Origin: Peribolospora baueri
Lineage: Eukaryota; Basidiomycota; Peribolosporomycetes; Peribolosporales; Peribolosporaceae
Direction: 5' to 3'
Length of the DNA: 32,929 nucleotides
Assembly (NCBI GenBank): GCA_029717555.1
Contig: JAMDHS010000137.1
Span: 1 to 32,929, forward strand
A program made the translations under genes and the position numbers. The stretch's first letter is position 1. Every line of letters starts with the position of its first letter. Positions 21,945 through 32,516 of this stretch are shown in pieces. The notes under the pieces were generated by a model. The model was not told where the DNA came from and did not search any database. It saw only the letters and a list, made by a program, of their open reading frames with translations.

Positions 21945-22352
21945 GTTGGAGTAGAAAAGTGTTGGCAGAGGTGGTCGGACGACAGGTCTTGGTACAGACG
22001 ACGATTGGACTGGGATGAACGGTCAGACGTCGGCGAGGGGCCTTAGATGCTCTCGGCGCGAGCGCCCGACTTCTACGGCTTTACATTCCATCCTCCTTCT
22101 CCACCCCGTGGTTCGGCACGGCCATCGGTGCGAAGGGACGCCGGCGCTGGACGCAGATGGAGTTCGGTCGTCGACCCGCAATTTGGCCGACCTCCGAGCC
22201 TCGTCCCCAGCAAAGGGGCCCCAACCGGAGAGCGCGACCGAGCTTCCGATCAAAGTAGGGTTATCCTCCAGATCTTCCGAGCCGACGCGTCGATCACTCG
22301 CGCTCGCCTGCTTGCCCTCGCTACTCCATCCGCCTTCCTCGCACTTGTTCGA
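21945..22352. promoter_or_regulatory. divergent intergenic region, AnmK / RRM gene
   Basis: 408 nt between two divergent start codons, a candidate shared promoter. It is GC-rich. I see no repeat and no clear conserved site. A + strand frame open across part of it has no family features. Confidence 0.4.
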
Positions 22353-23467
22353 ATGGCGGACCGGGGCAAGAAGACTATATACATAGGTACGTCTCCTTTT
22401 TCTGTCGTTTGCCGTTTGGTCGGACCACGTTCCAGTTGACTGAGCCTCCGACGAACGCCTGCAATCTTCCTTCTCCGATCACGTCCACCACGGACGTTAC
22501 CCGTCCCTTATCCAGGCGGGATAGGGGAAGAGGTGGACGAGTCAGTGCTGTACGCCACCTTCTCCACCTTTGGAGATGTAGTGGATCTTCAGATTCCCAA
22601 AGACGGAGCGAATAGTGAGTGTGTTGCGGGGCTCATATTGTTTGTGTCGTTGCATGAACGGTGATAGGCTTGGTCGAAATGATGGGGGCGACGTTCTCCA
22701 TAAAGCTGATTCCCGAGCACATGTATTTCTCCCCTGCCGCTTTTGCTCAACAACTTTATGTGGCCTTCTCATCCTCTGCTTCTACTGCTTTTCTTCGTCG
22801 CACCCACGTCGGCCTTCCAACCCGTCCATTAACACTTCAAAGAACCCCGCGGCTTCGCCTTCGTCCAATTCGATCAAGCCGAGGACGCCCGAGCTGCAAT
22901 CGACAACATGCACCTGAACGAGCTCGGAAACGGGAGGGTCATCAAGGTGAATTTGGCAAAGCCCTTCAAGGTAAGTCGAGTTGGACGGTGCGGTGGACCG
23001 CGCAGGGACTCTTTTTGCCTCGCATTCTATAGTAGACCGGTGATGATTCACATCTGGCTCCGCTTGCTGACCTCGCCTCCTACCGTCATCCTACCCTCTG
23101 TCCGTTTTCAACGTATTCCTCCTTCCCTTTTCGCCTGAACCTCATCCCGCGGTGCTCGGCACTTTACACAGGGCGGCGCAGGATCGGGAAATCGACCGAT
23201 ATGGCAAGATGAAGAATGGATCAAAGTGAGTTCAGGCCGTCCCGCTCTCCACTTCCGCACGAGCGACCATTCCCCGTGTCGCAAATTTTCTTATAGAGTC
23301 GTTGGGTTTGATTGGCTCATCGACTCTTTTCTTCTCGCTCTTTCTTTTCTCGCTTCTGACGAACGCCTGATCAGCAATACGCAAAGCCGCTGGGTCAGGA
23401 GCAGGAGTCAGAAGCGGCAGAAGCGGCAGTAGCAGCGGCAGAAGGCGATGAGAATGCGGCAGAGTAA
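22353..23467 (+). CDS. cyclophilin-33 (PPIE)-type RRM protein lacking the cyclophilin domain
   Basis: Five exons, 22353-22386, 22516-22614, 22843-22970, 23172-23225 and 23375-23467, giving 135 residues. One RRM: RNP2-like TIYIGGIGEE, then [19 protein letters not shown]1 [21 protein letters not shown], and [12 protein letters not shown]. It matches the N-terminal RRM of PPIE/Cyp33 (KRVLYVGGLAEEVD ... GDITDIQIP ... [21 protein letters not shown] ... VNLAKP). The [14 protein letters not shown] motif also matches the PPIE linker (RPVWSDDDWLKKF). Where PPIE continues into its peptidyl-prolyl isomerase domain, this protein ends in a short Glu/Ala-rich tail and TAA. Cyp33 binds RNA and spliceosomal/MLL partners; here only the RNA-binding part remains. 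Expected to be nuclear. Confidence 0.9.
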
Positions 23468-23918
23468 TTAGCAGTCTCGGACTGATTGTGTTCGTGTCTG
23501 CGAGCTTCTGTACGAGTATTTCCGGTCAAAACGACTTTTTTTTTGCTTTATCAAGGCTTTTTTTTTTTCCCTTGCGTCACCTTGGGCGCAGTTTCCTGGC
23601 CTGGCTCGCGTTCGAAGGCGAATAGCATCCACGTTGGAACGAGGAGAAGATGGTACGTGACGTGCTGATGAGAAAGTCGGGGACGTGAAAAGGTGGGAGG
23701 TACAAGTACATGGACGGACGGACGACCCTCTGGGAACCGAGTCGCTTCAATCGGTCGCTGCATAGCACGAGGACCGAGCGCAAGATGAAGTGACCTTCGA
23801 GCGGTCAGTCTTGCCTTACCTGCCATAGTCTGTCAACATATGAATGATGTGGGATGAGCATCATCCGCCAGCCGAAAGAGTTCTGACCCTCTTCATCTAC
23901 AAATGCGGCGAAGAAGGA
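23468..23918. other. convergent 3' region, RRM gene / SGT1-like gene
   Basis: 451 nt between two convergent stop codons. It has T runs near 23537-23545 and 23561-23569 that may belong to the 3' UTR of the RRM gene. A cyclophilin domain is not encoded here in any frame. No other gene is seen. Confidence 0.5.
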
Positions 23919-24957
23919 TCATCGGAGCTCACCCTTCGCCACCATCCCTTCCGGCGGCTCCGTCTTCACCTTCTCCTTGCCCACCTGACTCCAATTTGTG
24001 CTCAAAGCTGTCCCATTGCTCTCCATATAGCTCTTCATCATCGCCTTCTTCGTATCATCATCCGCATCGGCGTACAGCTTTTGGAAAAACGACTGCAGCT
24101 CCGCTTCTCCCCCCTTTTCCACGCTGGCCTCGTCGTCCTCCTCTGCGAGGATGGCGTCCCAGTTCTTGCGAGGCTTCGGAGGTGCGGTGGATGTGTGGCT
24201 GGAGGAGGTCGCCGCGGCGTAGTTAGGAGCTGATAGCGGAGGGAAGGATGAGCGAATGAGCCAGTCGTCCAGCGCGTAACCTGTGACCCTGACAATAAGC
24301 CTGAAGCGGCATGTGCGCTCCCTCGGACAATCGCCTTGATCGTACATGCAAAGCAAAACTCACCGACACTATCATCCAACACTCCCTCTTTCCCCTCCAG
24401 GGCGGCCCACCGGATGCCCGGCTTAGCCTTGGCGAGCGCGACGTCGATCTTGGAGTTGAAGATCTTGTAGGACGACTGGGCCGCATCGATGTCGTGCGCC
24501 AGAGGGTCAATGTCGAATACTGCTTCTGAACCGGTCGGGAGAGAGATGTTCAGCGCCAGCTGTCGAGAGCCGGAAAGGCAGTAGAGCACGGGGACGTAGG
24601 AAGAAGAAAAGGGTAGGGGCAAAGTGCGATGAGTTGGGACGGAACCTACTTGGCCGGCCATTCGCCGCCAACGAGCCAGGTGGTCTGGGCCAGAGGGCAC
24701 GACTCACTGATCGCCGTCCAAACTCCACCTTGACTTCATCTGGCTTGAGGTTTTTGACAAAGATGGAGACGTTGACGTGCGTGTCGGTCTGGTAGTATTC
24801 GTGCCTGGGGGATACGTCGAGATGAGCGGGGCGGTCCGATGGCGAAACGCACCAAGGGATCACAAAAACAGCTGGGAGCCTGGGGAGAGTGCCACCTTAA
24901 AGCGGTATGAATAGACGTGGCATCATCCACTTACCTCAGCTTGCCGGAGAAAGCCAT
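23919..24957 (-). CDS. SGT1-like co-chaperone (CS + SGS domains, no TPR)
   Basis: Four exons, 24957-24935, 24804-24708, 24559-24364 and 24229-23919, giving 208 residues. The CS domain starts almost at once: RHEYYQTDTHVNVSIFVKNL, KVEFGRRS, LALNISLPTGSEAVFDIDPLAHDID, YKIFNSKIDVALAKAKPGIRWAALEG. A linker (APNYAAATSSS) leads to the SGS domain: KNWDAILAEEDDE, FFQKLYADADDDTKKAMMKSYMESNGTALSTNW, and EPPEGM near the end. SGT1 links HSP90 to SCF ubiquitin ligase and kinetochore assembly. The N-terminal TPR domain of yeast and plant SGT1 is absent, and the divergent kinase gene 223 nt upstream leaves no room for it. The last residues, MVAKGELR, differ from the usual ending; a further intron starting at the GTGAGC there cannot be excluded. 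Confidence 0.9.
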
Positions 24958-25180
24958 GGTGGTACGGTACGGTATGGAGTGATGTGCGAGCAATCGTCGA
25001 GTCCGACTCGCCTCGCCGTCTTCCCCAGTCGCGCTTCCATCGATGCCAGTTAGCCGCCGCCTCGATCGACGTGCCGCAGCATTTGGTGGAGCGCCTATGC
25101 GAAGACACGAAAGCCAGACGCCCAGCTGGGCGGTACGAATTGAAGAGGGTCTCTCCCTTTCCTCGTTCCCTTCGATCAAC
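24958..25180. promoter_or_regulatory. bidirectional promoter, SGT1-like / uridine kinase
   Basis: 223 nt between divergent start codons, so both genes should share control elements. A short imperfect GGTACGGTACGGTATGG run lies at the left side, just upstream of the SGT1-like ATG. Confidence 0.5.
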
Positions 25181-27859
25181 ATGTCGACTGAGCGGGCCAT
25201 GGCGTCGCCCCTCCCATCTCCAGCGACTCCCTCCACTCCCTCGATGAATCACCTTGGCAGGGCAAGCACCTCCAAGGGCGCCGCTCACCAGCAGAAGAAC
25301 ATCGTGCTGCCCCAGGCGGGCAGGGCGCCTTGGTACAGGGCTGATGGCAGCGTCCTGCCCGCTTACGTCGTCGGCGTCGCCGGCGGAAGTGCGAGCGGAA
25401 AGGTGAGCTTGACATTTGAAGGCGTCCTCAGGCTGGAGTCAGCTATTTTGACAGCACGAAAGGGGAGCACTCGCCTGGCGCGGAGCGCATCCACTGATAT
25501 TCTATGAACACCTTTCGCCTACGTCGGTTAGACCTCGGTCGCACAGGCCATCCTGAAGGCGTGCGATGTTCCGTGGGTTGCGATCGTTTCTCAGGTGAGC
25601 GTAGGGTTGAAGGCCAGTTGATGAGCTTGTACCAGTGGAGAAAGAGCGGCGACCCCGTCCTCCGTCACTCATCCTCTCTCGCTCCGCTTCCAGGACTCGT
25701 TCTACAAAGAGCTCACGCCAGCGCAGAGCAAGCTCGTGAGTTAGTCTTCCGGAAGATGTGCTAGGACATACATGGGAGCCATTTCTTTCCAGAGCGTTTT
25801 GTGACTTGTCCCCCCGCATTGGCTTCGTCTCGCAGGCGTTCGAGAGCAAGTTCGATTTTGACCACCCCTCGGCGTTCGATTATGATGTCCTTCGAGACGT
25901 GCGCTCATCACCTCATTTGTGCCTGCCGACGGTAAAAGTTCAGTTACTGACTCTATTTCTTTGACACCTCAGTGTATCGCAAATCTTAAGGCCTGCAATT
26001 CAGTCGAGGTGCGCTTTCTATCGCTCGACACTCTATGAGGGCCGATAGCTTAGAGAGCCCCTTGTATTCTTTCTCCGCTTCGCAGATACCCGTGTACAGC
26101 TTCGTTCATCACCAGCGCATGCAGGAGAAGACGTACATGTACGGAGCTGGTGTTGTTATCGGTCGGTGTCACTTATCCGCTACGTACACAGGCTCACAGA
26201 CCCGCTTCCAGATGTGACCTGTCCCTAACGGCCCCCATCCTATTGCTTCCCATCGCAAAAATGACAGTGGAAGGCATTTTTGTCCTCCACGACCCGCAAA
26301 CGCGCGACTTGCTCGACCTCAAGATCTTTGTCCAAGCCGACTCGGATCTGATGCTCGCGCGACGCATTCGCCGAGACACCAGAGAGCGAGGCAGGGATGT
26401 CGATAGCGTGTTGAACCAGTACCTCGCCTTCGTCAAGCCCAGCTATGATAATTTCGTTGTTCAGACTAGCAAGTTTGCTGATGTGGTCAGTGTCGTAAGG
26501 TCGTGCTAGTTAGCGGCGACGACGTCCGCGTTAGCCTTTTTGCTGATAGACCGTCATCTCGATCCTCCGACGGTCAGATTGTGCCCGGCCAGGACAACGA
26601 CGTAGCGATCGACCTTGTTGCCTCCCACGTCCGACGCCAACTTGCGGCTCGCTCGATGAGCTTCCGCACAGAACTGTCCCAGACACCATCAGCAGGCTTT
26701 CGAGAGCAGACCGACCCATTCAGCCATCTTCCTTACCCTCACGGCCTCGCCCCGCCGGCGGCAGGTGGCAGCTCGTCGCTGCCAATGCCTTCGAACGGGC
26801 TTACGACACCTGGACTGCTAAGTGCTACCGCGAGCCCGAGAAAGGTAGCCTTCGGAACCGGGTTGGAGATGGCGAGAGCCAACGAGGAGCAGGAGGTGCC
26901 GTCGAACGTGATCGCCCTTCCTCAAACGAACCAGATACGGGTACGTTGCGCAGATGACTGTTTTAATCCAAGATGATATGCAGTACCCGTCCGTGCACCG
27001 ATGGTTATTTGCTCATCTTTTTTTTTCGGTCCGATTGCGGTCTGACTCGTCGCATTTCGGGCTGGTTTCTCGTGCCTTCCAGGGCCTGCTGACCATTCTC
27101 CATGACAAGACGACGCCCAACGACGAATTCATTCTTACTTGCAAGCGCATCGCGGGTGTCGTCGTAGAGGCCGGCATCGCTCTATTGCCCTACCGCGATA
27201 AGACCATCGCCCTCATGACGAATGGACAACCGCATGTTGGCACTGAGATAGATGTGGAGGTGAGGAAGTCTTCGGTGGCGCCTTCAAATTCACTTGGCTG
27301 ACCGCGTCCACCACTTGCACTCCGCTTCGTGAAGGACTTCTGCGCCGTCTCCATCCTGCGCTCCGGAACAGTTCTCGAACCGGCTATTCGCCGCTGCCTT
27401 CCCGCTTGCTCCCTCGGCTCTTTGCTCATTCAATCCGACAGCAAGACGGGCGAACCTCACTTGTTCCTCGTCTCCCTTCCCCCATCTCTTCGCTCTCGTG
27501 CCACGTCCAAGAACTCTTGGGTGTTCCTGCTCGACGCCCAGATCGGTACGGGAGCGGCGGCGTTGATGGGCATTCGTGTCCTCCTAGATCACGGTGTCGC
27601 CCAGGAGAGAATCTTGTTCCTCTCCTTGCTCGCTTCGAAAAAGGGAGGCGTGTGGGCTATCAAGCGCGCCTTCCCTGGTGTGCGTGTCATCGTGGCCGGC
27701 ATGGACGACGGGCTTCAAGAGATGATCGTTAATGTCGGCGTCGAAGGCGAGCGTTCTTCCGATGAACATCAGCACGCCAACGGGGTGGAGGAAACCAAAA
27801 AGGTGTGGGCCATCGTCCCCGGCATGGGCAGCATTGGAGATCGCTTCTGGGGATCATGA
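25181..27859 (+). CDS. uridine/cytidine kinase with C-terminal uracil phosphoribosyltransferase domain
   Basis: Pyrimidine salvage: phosphorylates uridine and cytidine; the C-terminal half has the UPRT fold. Ten exons: 25181-25402, 25532-25594, 25694-25735, 25836-25898, 25973-26008, 26086-26161, 26268-26485, 26578-26940, 27083-27259 and 27335-27859, giving 594 residues. The Walker A loop GVAGGSASGKTS is split by intron 1 exactly after the Lys. DSFYKEL, FDFDHPSAFDYDVL, IPVYSFVHHQR, VVIVEGIFVLHD and RRIRRDTRERGRD are typical kinase blocks. An insert of about 100 residues, low in complexity, leads to GLLTILHDKTTPNDEF, then CAVSILRSGTVLEPAIRR, LLIQSDSKTGEPHLF, FLLDAQIGTGAAALMGIRVLLDHGV and VPGMGSIGDRFWGS (UPRT fold). 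The PRPP-loop position reads DAQIGTG rather than DP-x-x-ATG, so the UPRT half may be regulatory. The start at 25181 fits best; an in-frame Met lies upstream at 25043. Confidence 0.94.
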
Positions 27860-28016
27860 CCGGGCGGGGCGCAAACAGAGTTGACTGTCGCCTCTTGAAG
27901 GATTCATACCAAAAACGTGGGAACACATCCATGTCGTATTCCGGTATATATCGTACAAGGCAACCCAAGAGGTATATGTACAAGGAGCTTCTCTAGAGGT
28001 ATACTTATTACCCACG

Positions 28017-31000
28017 TCAATGCTTGACCCGTTTGACACGCTTCTGCTTGGCCGCGAATGTTGCGCCCTTCACCGCGACGGACAGGACGTCCCCAGAAGG
28101 TACACGCTGCACGTTGACTGGTTTCTCCCGGAGGATTTTGGGAGGCTCCGGCACTGTTACCGGCGGGGGCAGAGCCTCCATCGTCGCCGCGGTGGCTATG
28201 CTGGCGTTCGACTGAGAGCTCGATCTTCGTGACGGCTCGCTCGTAGCGACTTCCCCGTGCTGCCGATGCTCTTGCGGCTGCGTATCGCCGTTCTCGTCTG
28301 CCGCGGCCTGTCAGGGGGGGTAGATCGGAATGCATGCTCTATCAGTAAATCGGCAAACGCAGTTCCTACCCAAAGGCGCCTAAATACGTACGTCCGTGAC
28401 CAGCGTCGAGTTCGAGCCCGCGCCGTGATCGGCCTCGGTACCCAACGCTTCGAAGCTCAAATCGGCGTCCGACAAAGAGGCCGATACCGACGGTTCGCCA
28501 GCCTCCCTGCGACGCCGTCGCACCTCGGCCACAATTTCCGCCCGAGGTCGGGTGAGCGACCACGTGTCGCGGTAGTTCCACACGCGCTTCTGAGGCGTCT
28601 CGCCTGTGGGCTCGTCTTCGCGCATTCGCTTTTGTAAGTAGGTTCGCATCTCCGTCCCAAATTGGGTGAGAGTCGCTGTGGAGGAGCGGAGAAAGGTTGA
28701 ACCTGACTCCCGGAATGACGAGGTCTGGAAGCAACACGGCAATCGGATGGGAATGATCAATAATTCAGCCTCAGGTTGTTTGCTGCAAAGAAAAGGTTGT
28801 GCCTCGTGTTCCCTACTCACGGAGCCGAGAACGCCGCTCGTGGATGCCTCGATGTCGGCCTGAGTCGACGCCAGATTCTGCTTGAGCACTTCGTAAGTCG
28901 ATCTGACGCCGCCAGTGAGGCTATCGAGCTGCATGTCACGCTCTGACCGGGATGATTCGGCGCGTTGTCGAGCTGAAGCATTTGAGGAAAAGCGATGCTC
29001 GTGAGCAGAGGGGCGGTCACTATCATCCGCGCAAAAGCCGGTAGGCGCACGATATCTCACCTTCTAATCCTGCCGTCCGAACGGTCTGCAAGGTGTCAGC
29101 GACATTATGCATGTCCGCGTCGACGGTAGACGAAAGATTGGACTTGTAGGTCTCAAGCTTGTCCTTCATGTTCAACAGCGAGCGTGCAAGATCCTGATAG
29201 GGAAGAAAATAAAAGCTTCGCATTAGGACACTGCAACCGTCCAGTCGAAAAGAAAATGGCCAAGTGACTCACATTCCCCGTCTCATCGGCGTTGTGCACA
29301 GCTGATTGTGCCTGTGCGCTCATCTCTTCCGAGAAGGCCTTGCCAGAAGAGGCGATGTTCGACATGACATGTCCATGCCGCTCCGACAGCATCTCCAGGC
29401 CCTGCTCCGCCGACTGGTTGTGTCTCTGTAGTTCGTCGATAGCATCTCCCCTTTCATGTTCTCGTTCGTCGATGATCTCGGCTAACAGGGATGACACGGC
29501 GTTCACCACCTTATCCCGCATGGCGGTGTCCTTGGTTCGCTCGGCGGCGAGAAGCGCGCTGAGTCGAGCGTTCTGCGCTCGAAGGACCTCGATCTGTGAG
29601 AGAGTGGCGAAGGACGGGGGTTAGATGTAAGAGTAAAGGGAGGGACCGATATTCGAAAAACTGACCTCCCGGTTGGCGCTCGCCCGAACCATGATCCGAG
29701 CTTCTTCAATCCTCTCGCTTTCGCCGTTCATGTACCGATGCGTGGCCTCTAGCATGGAGCTGGACAGGTGTCCGAGCGAGCCGATCTGCTGGCGCAGGCG
29801 CTCAACTTCAGACTCGTGATCCTGGATGGTGCTGTTCACGACGCCCTCGCACGCCTCGCGCATGCCGTGCGCCTGCTCTCGAACGAGACCCTGCAAGCCC
29901 TTGCAAGACGCCTCAATCGTGGCTGCGAAAGTGGTGACCTCGGCAGCGGAGAGTGAGTGCCCTTCTCGAAGCGCGTTTGTAGCCACAGAGAGCTCTTCGA
30001 GATGTGCATCCAGGGATGTCCGCTTGGCGTCGAGCTGTTCGGCCTGCCTTCGGGAGAATCCCCCGAGACTGCTGCGAAGGCTCTGGGTAAATGTAAGGTG
30101 GGACCGCTCAAAGTCCTCTAGTTGCTTGTTTAACTGAGAGGCAATCCCGCTCAGCGTCCTTTGACACTCCTGCACCGCCTCTCGATTCGCCGCATCCACG
30201 CCGGCTAATCGCTCTGGGGATGAAGCGGAGTGTGGCGGCGATTCAGGGTCAACACGGCTTCACTAGTTGTCGGACGCGCCCGCAGCGCGCTCGCATTGCT
30301 CTACTCACCTAGCTTTGCAAAAAGACCGCCAACATCTTTTGTGCTCTCGTTAGCGACCGATTTCAGCATCTGAGCCACCTTATCGAGCCTGCTTTCGTTC
30401 ATTTCAAAACTCTTCCGGACCGCCACCTCCTCCTCAAGTCCGAGTCGATAATTGTTGACCTCCTTAAGCGTCCTCTCCAAATCCTCCCTCTTGCCCTCGA
30501 GCTCCCGGCTGATGTCCTTGAGCTCGCCCTCTTGCCTCTGCATGAGCAGCATGCTCGCCTCAAACTGCTCTTTAAGTGACATGTGCTGTACCTCGATCAC
30601 TTCCGTCTTGCGCTTCAGCTCCTCCGTCTGCACACGGCGGGCTTCGTGCTCGTCCGTGAGCTCCTTCCACGATTCGGTCGAGAGGTAGATGCCGTTCTTC
30701 TCCCGCGCGGCCTATGAAGCCGAGACATTTAAACGCATCGCAACGAGGTTCGGTCAATGGCCCATGGTAGCGCTGATACATTTGACTTGTGCTCAGCGGG
30801 ACCCCCACTCACCAACAGATCGCTCTTGAGCCTGTCTATCTCCGCCACATACTCCTTGATAAGGGCGCCCCTCGTCATGCGCTGGTTCACCTCGGGCCTG
30901 TTGCGGATCGTCTTGGCGCGGAGGGCGTAGTCGAGCGTGGAGAGCGTTTCTTCGAGATTCACGCGGGAAGGAGAGATGGTGGCAATGATACAGGTCTTGG

Positions 31001-32516
31001 TTCGACCGCCTAGAGAATCTTGCAGGAGGCGGGTGAGCTTCGACTCCCTTTGCGAGTTGCGAACGAAAGCGGATTAAGGTTAGGAGCGCGTGGGGCTTAT
31101 TAGTCGTCCGGTATCACTCACCGATAAGGAACGTGTTGACTGCGCTCGACCAAAGCGTTGATGACCCTGCCGAGCGTGAGCAAGCTCTGATTGATCATGC
31201 CCGCCTCACGAGCCCGCTTGTTCTCGGCGCCAGAGCGACCAATATTCTCCGAACCGGCGAGGTCGACGAGGTTGAGCTTGCCGACCTTGAGCAGATCCTC
31301 GCCCTTGGACGAGGTCTCCTTCGTGTGCACCGTGATGGAAAAGACAGAGTGGGAGCGGCTCGAATACTCATTCATCTTCGTCGCTGCCATCTGCCTCTTT
31401 TGGCTGCCTCTGCACAACACCGCCAGGCCTCCCGAGGCGTCCTTGACCGGAACTTCCTCCAGCCCCTGGATGACCACGCCCTTCTTGCTACCGTCTTCGA
31501 AGATCTTCAATCCACCGCTGGAACCGTCCCTTCCGGCGCTGCTGGAAGGGGGCGACATTGATGCCTCGGGGGCGAGGAGGTCGCGAAGCTCCTCGTTGTA
31601 GAGCTCCACATAGGAGACGCGCACAGAGTAGTCGACTCCGCTCACTTCGAGCTTGTGAAACAGGCGGTAGAGCGTGCGAGGAATGATGCCCGCGTTGGGC
31701 GAGTGCGTACCCAACCGCGGCGTCAGGTCTCCTTCCATGGTGAAACTGGGCGGAGAACAAGTTAGAGGGGACGTTGAGCCTGATGACCAGCTCCTCTGAC
31801 CGCAGCTTTCCAAAGGGAGAGACTCACGTCTTTCCTGTGCCCGTCTGGCCGTATGCAAAAATGGTACAGTTGTACCCCGACAGGACCTCATCCAACATCG
31901 GACTCACGACGTCCTGATAGATCAAGCTCTGGTCTGCCTCAGGCCCGAAGACGCGGTCGAAGGCATAAGTCCTTGACATGGCAGAGGAAGGCGGTGGCAC
32001 ACTCGAAGCGGAGGAAAGTGATTGAACAGAGGCAGGCTCAGAAGGCGGAATGATGGTACCGGCGGAGTTGGTGCGGATGAAGACTTCCTTCCCTCGCGCA
32101 CCCGTCGTAGAGAGGATCAATGACGGATCTTCGTTGAGTTCCTTTTGGGATAGGCCGCTGGGAGCGGAGGACCGTCCAGTCATCGCATAGAGAGCCAAGC
32201 GAACAAGAAAATTGTGCCAAACGGTAGTATAGAACCGTCAGAAAGACAAGTATGGGTTTTGGGGGCCATTGGGGACTCACCGACATCGCACGACCACCTG
32301 GATGTTGGTTTCCAGACCCTGCGCTGGAGGAAGCGCCCTCTTAGCCGCGCCGCCGGTCACAGATCGCATACGCTCCCTGGGAGGTGTGCTAGGAGGAATA
32401 CTACCTGCCGGCTTGGCCATCGCTGGGCGCTGGCGGATGCGAGTCGCTCCTTGAGAGGGCCCTGCGGAAGAGGTTGCGCCGGCGGCGGTGGAGCGCTGAC
32501 GGACCGATCCGGACAT
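28017..32516 (-). CDS. kinesin-5 (BimC/Eg5/Cut7 type) mitotic motor
   Basis: Plus-end-directed tetrameric motor that slides antiparallel spindle microtubules. Eleven exons: 32516-32281, 32157-31828, 31745-31122, 31047-30813, 30711-30309, 30213-29666, 29593-29273, 29193-29061, 28972-28821, 28724-28392 and 28307-28017, giving 1201 residues. A basic N-terminal tail precedes the motor: [40 protein letters not shown] (P-loop, Thr near 189), [10 protein letters not shown] (switch I), [14 protein letters not shown] (switch II), [24 protein letters not shown] Ser-rich insert lies before SRTYAFD. Neck and coiled coil follow ([18 protein letters not shown] ... to about 990). The BimC box is intact: [15 protein letters not shown], with the Cdk-type Thr near 1037. 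The last exon ends in a basic Lys/Arg-rich tail. All phases agree. Convergent with the kinase gene, 157 nt between stops. Confidence 0.96.
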
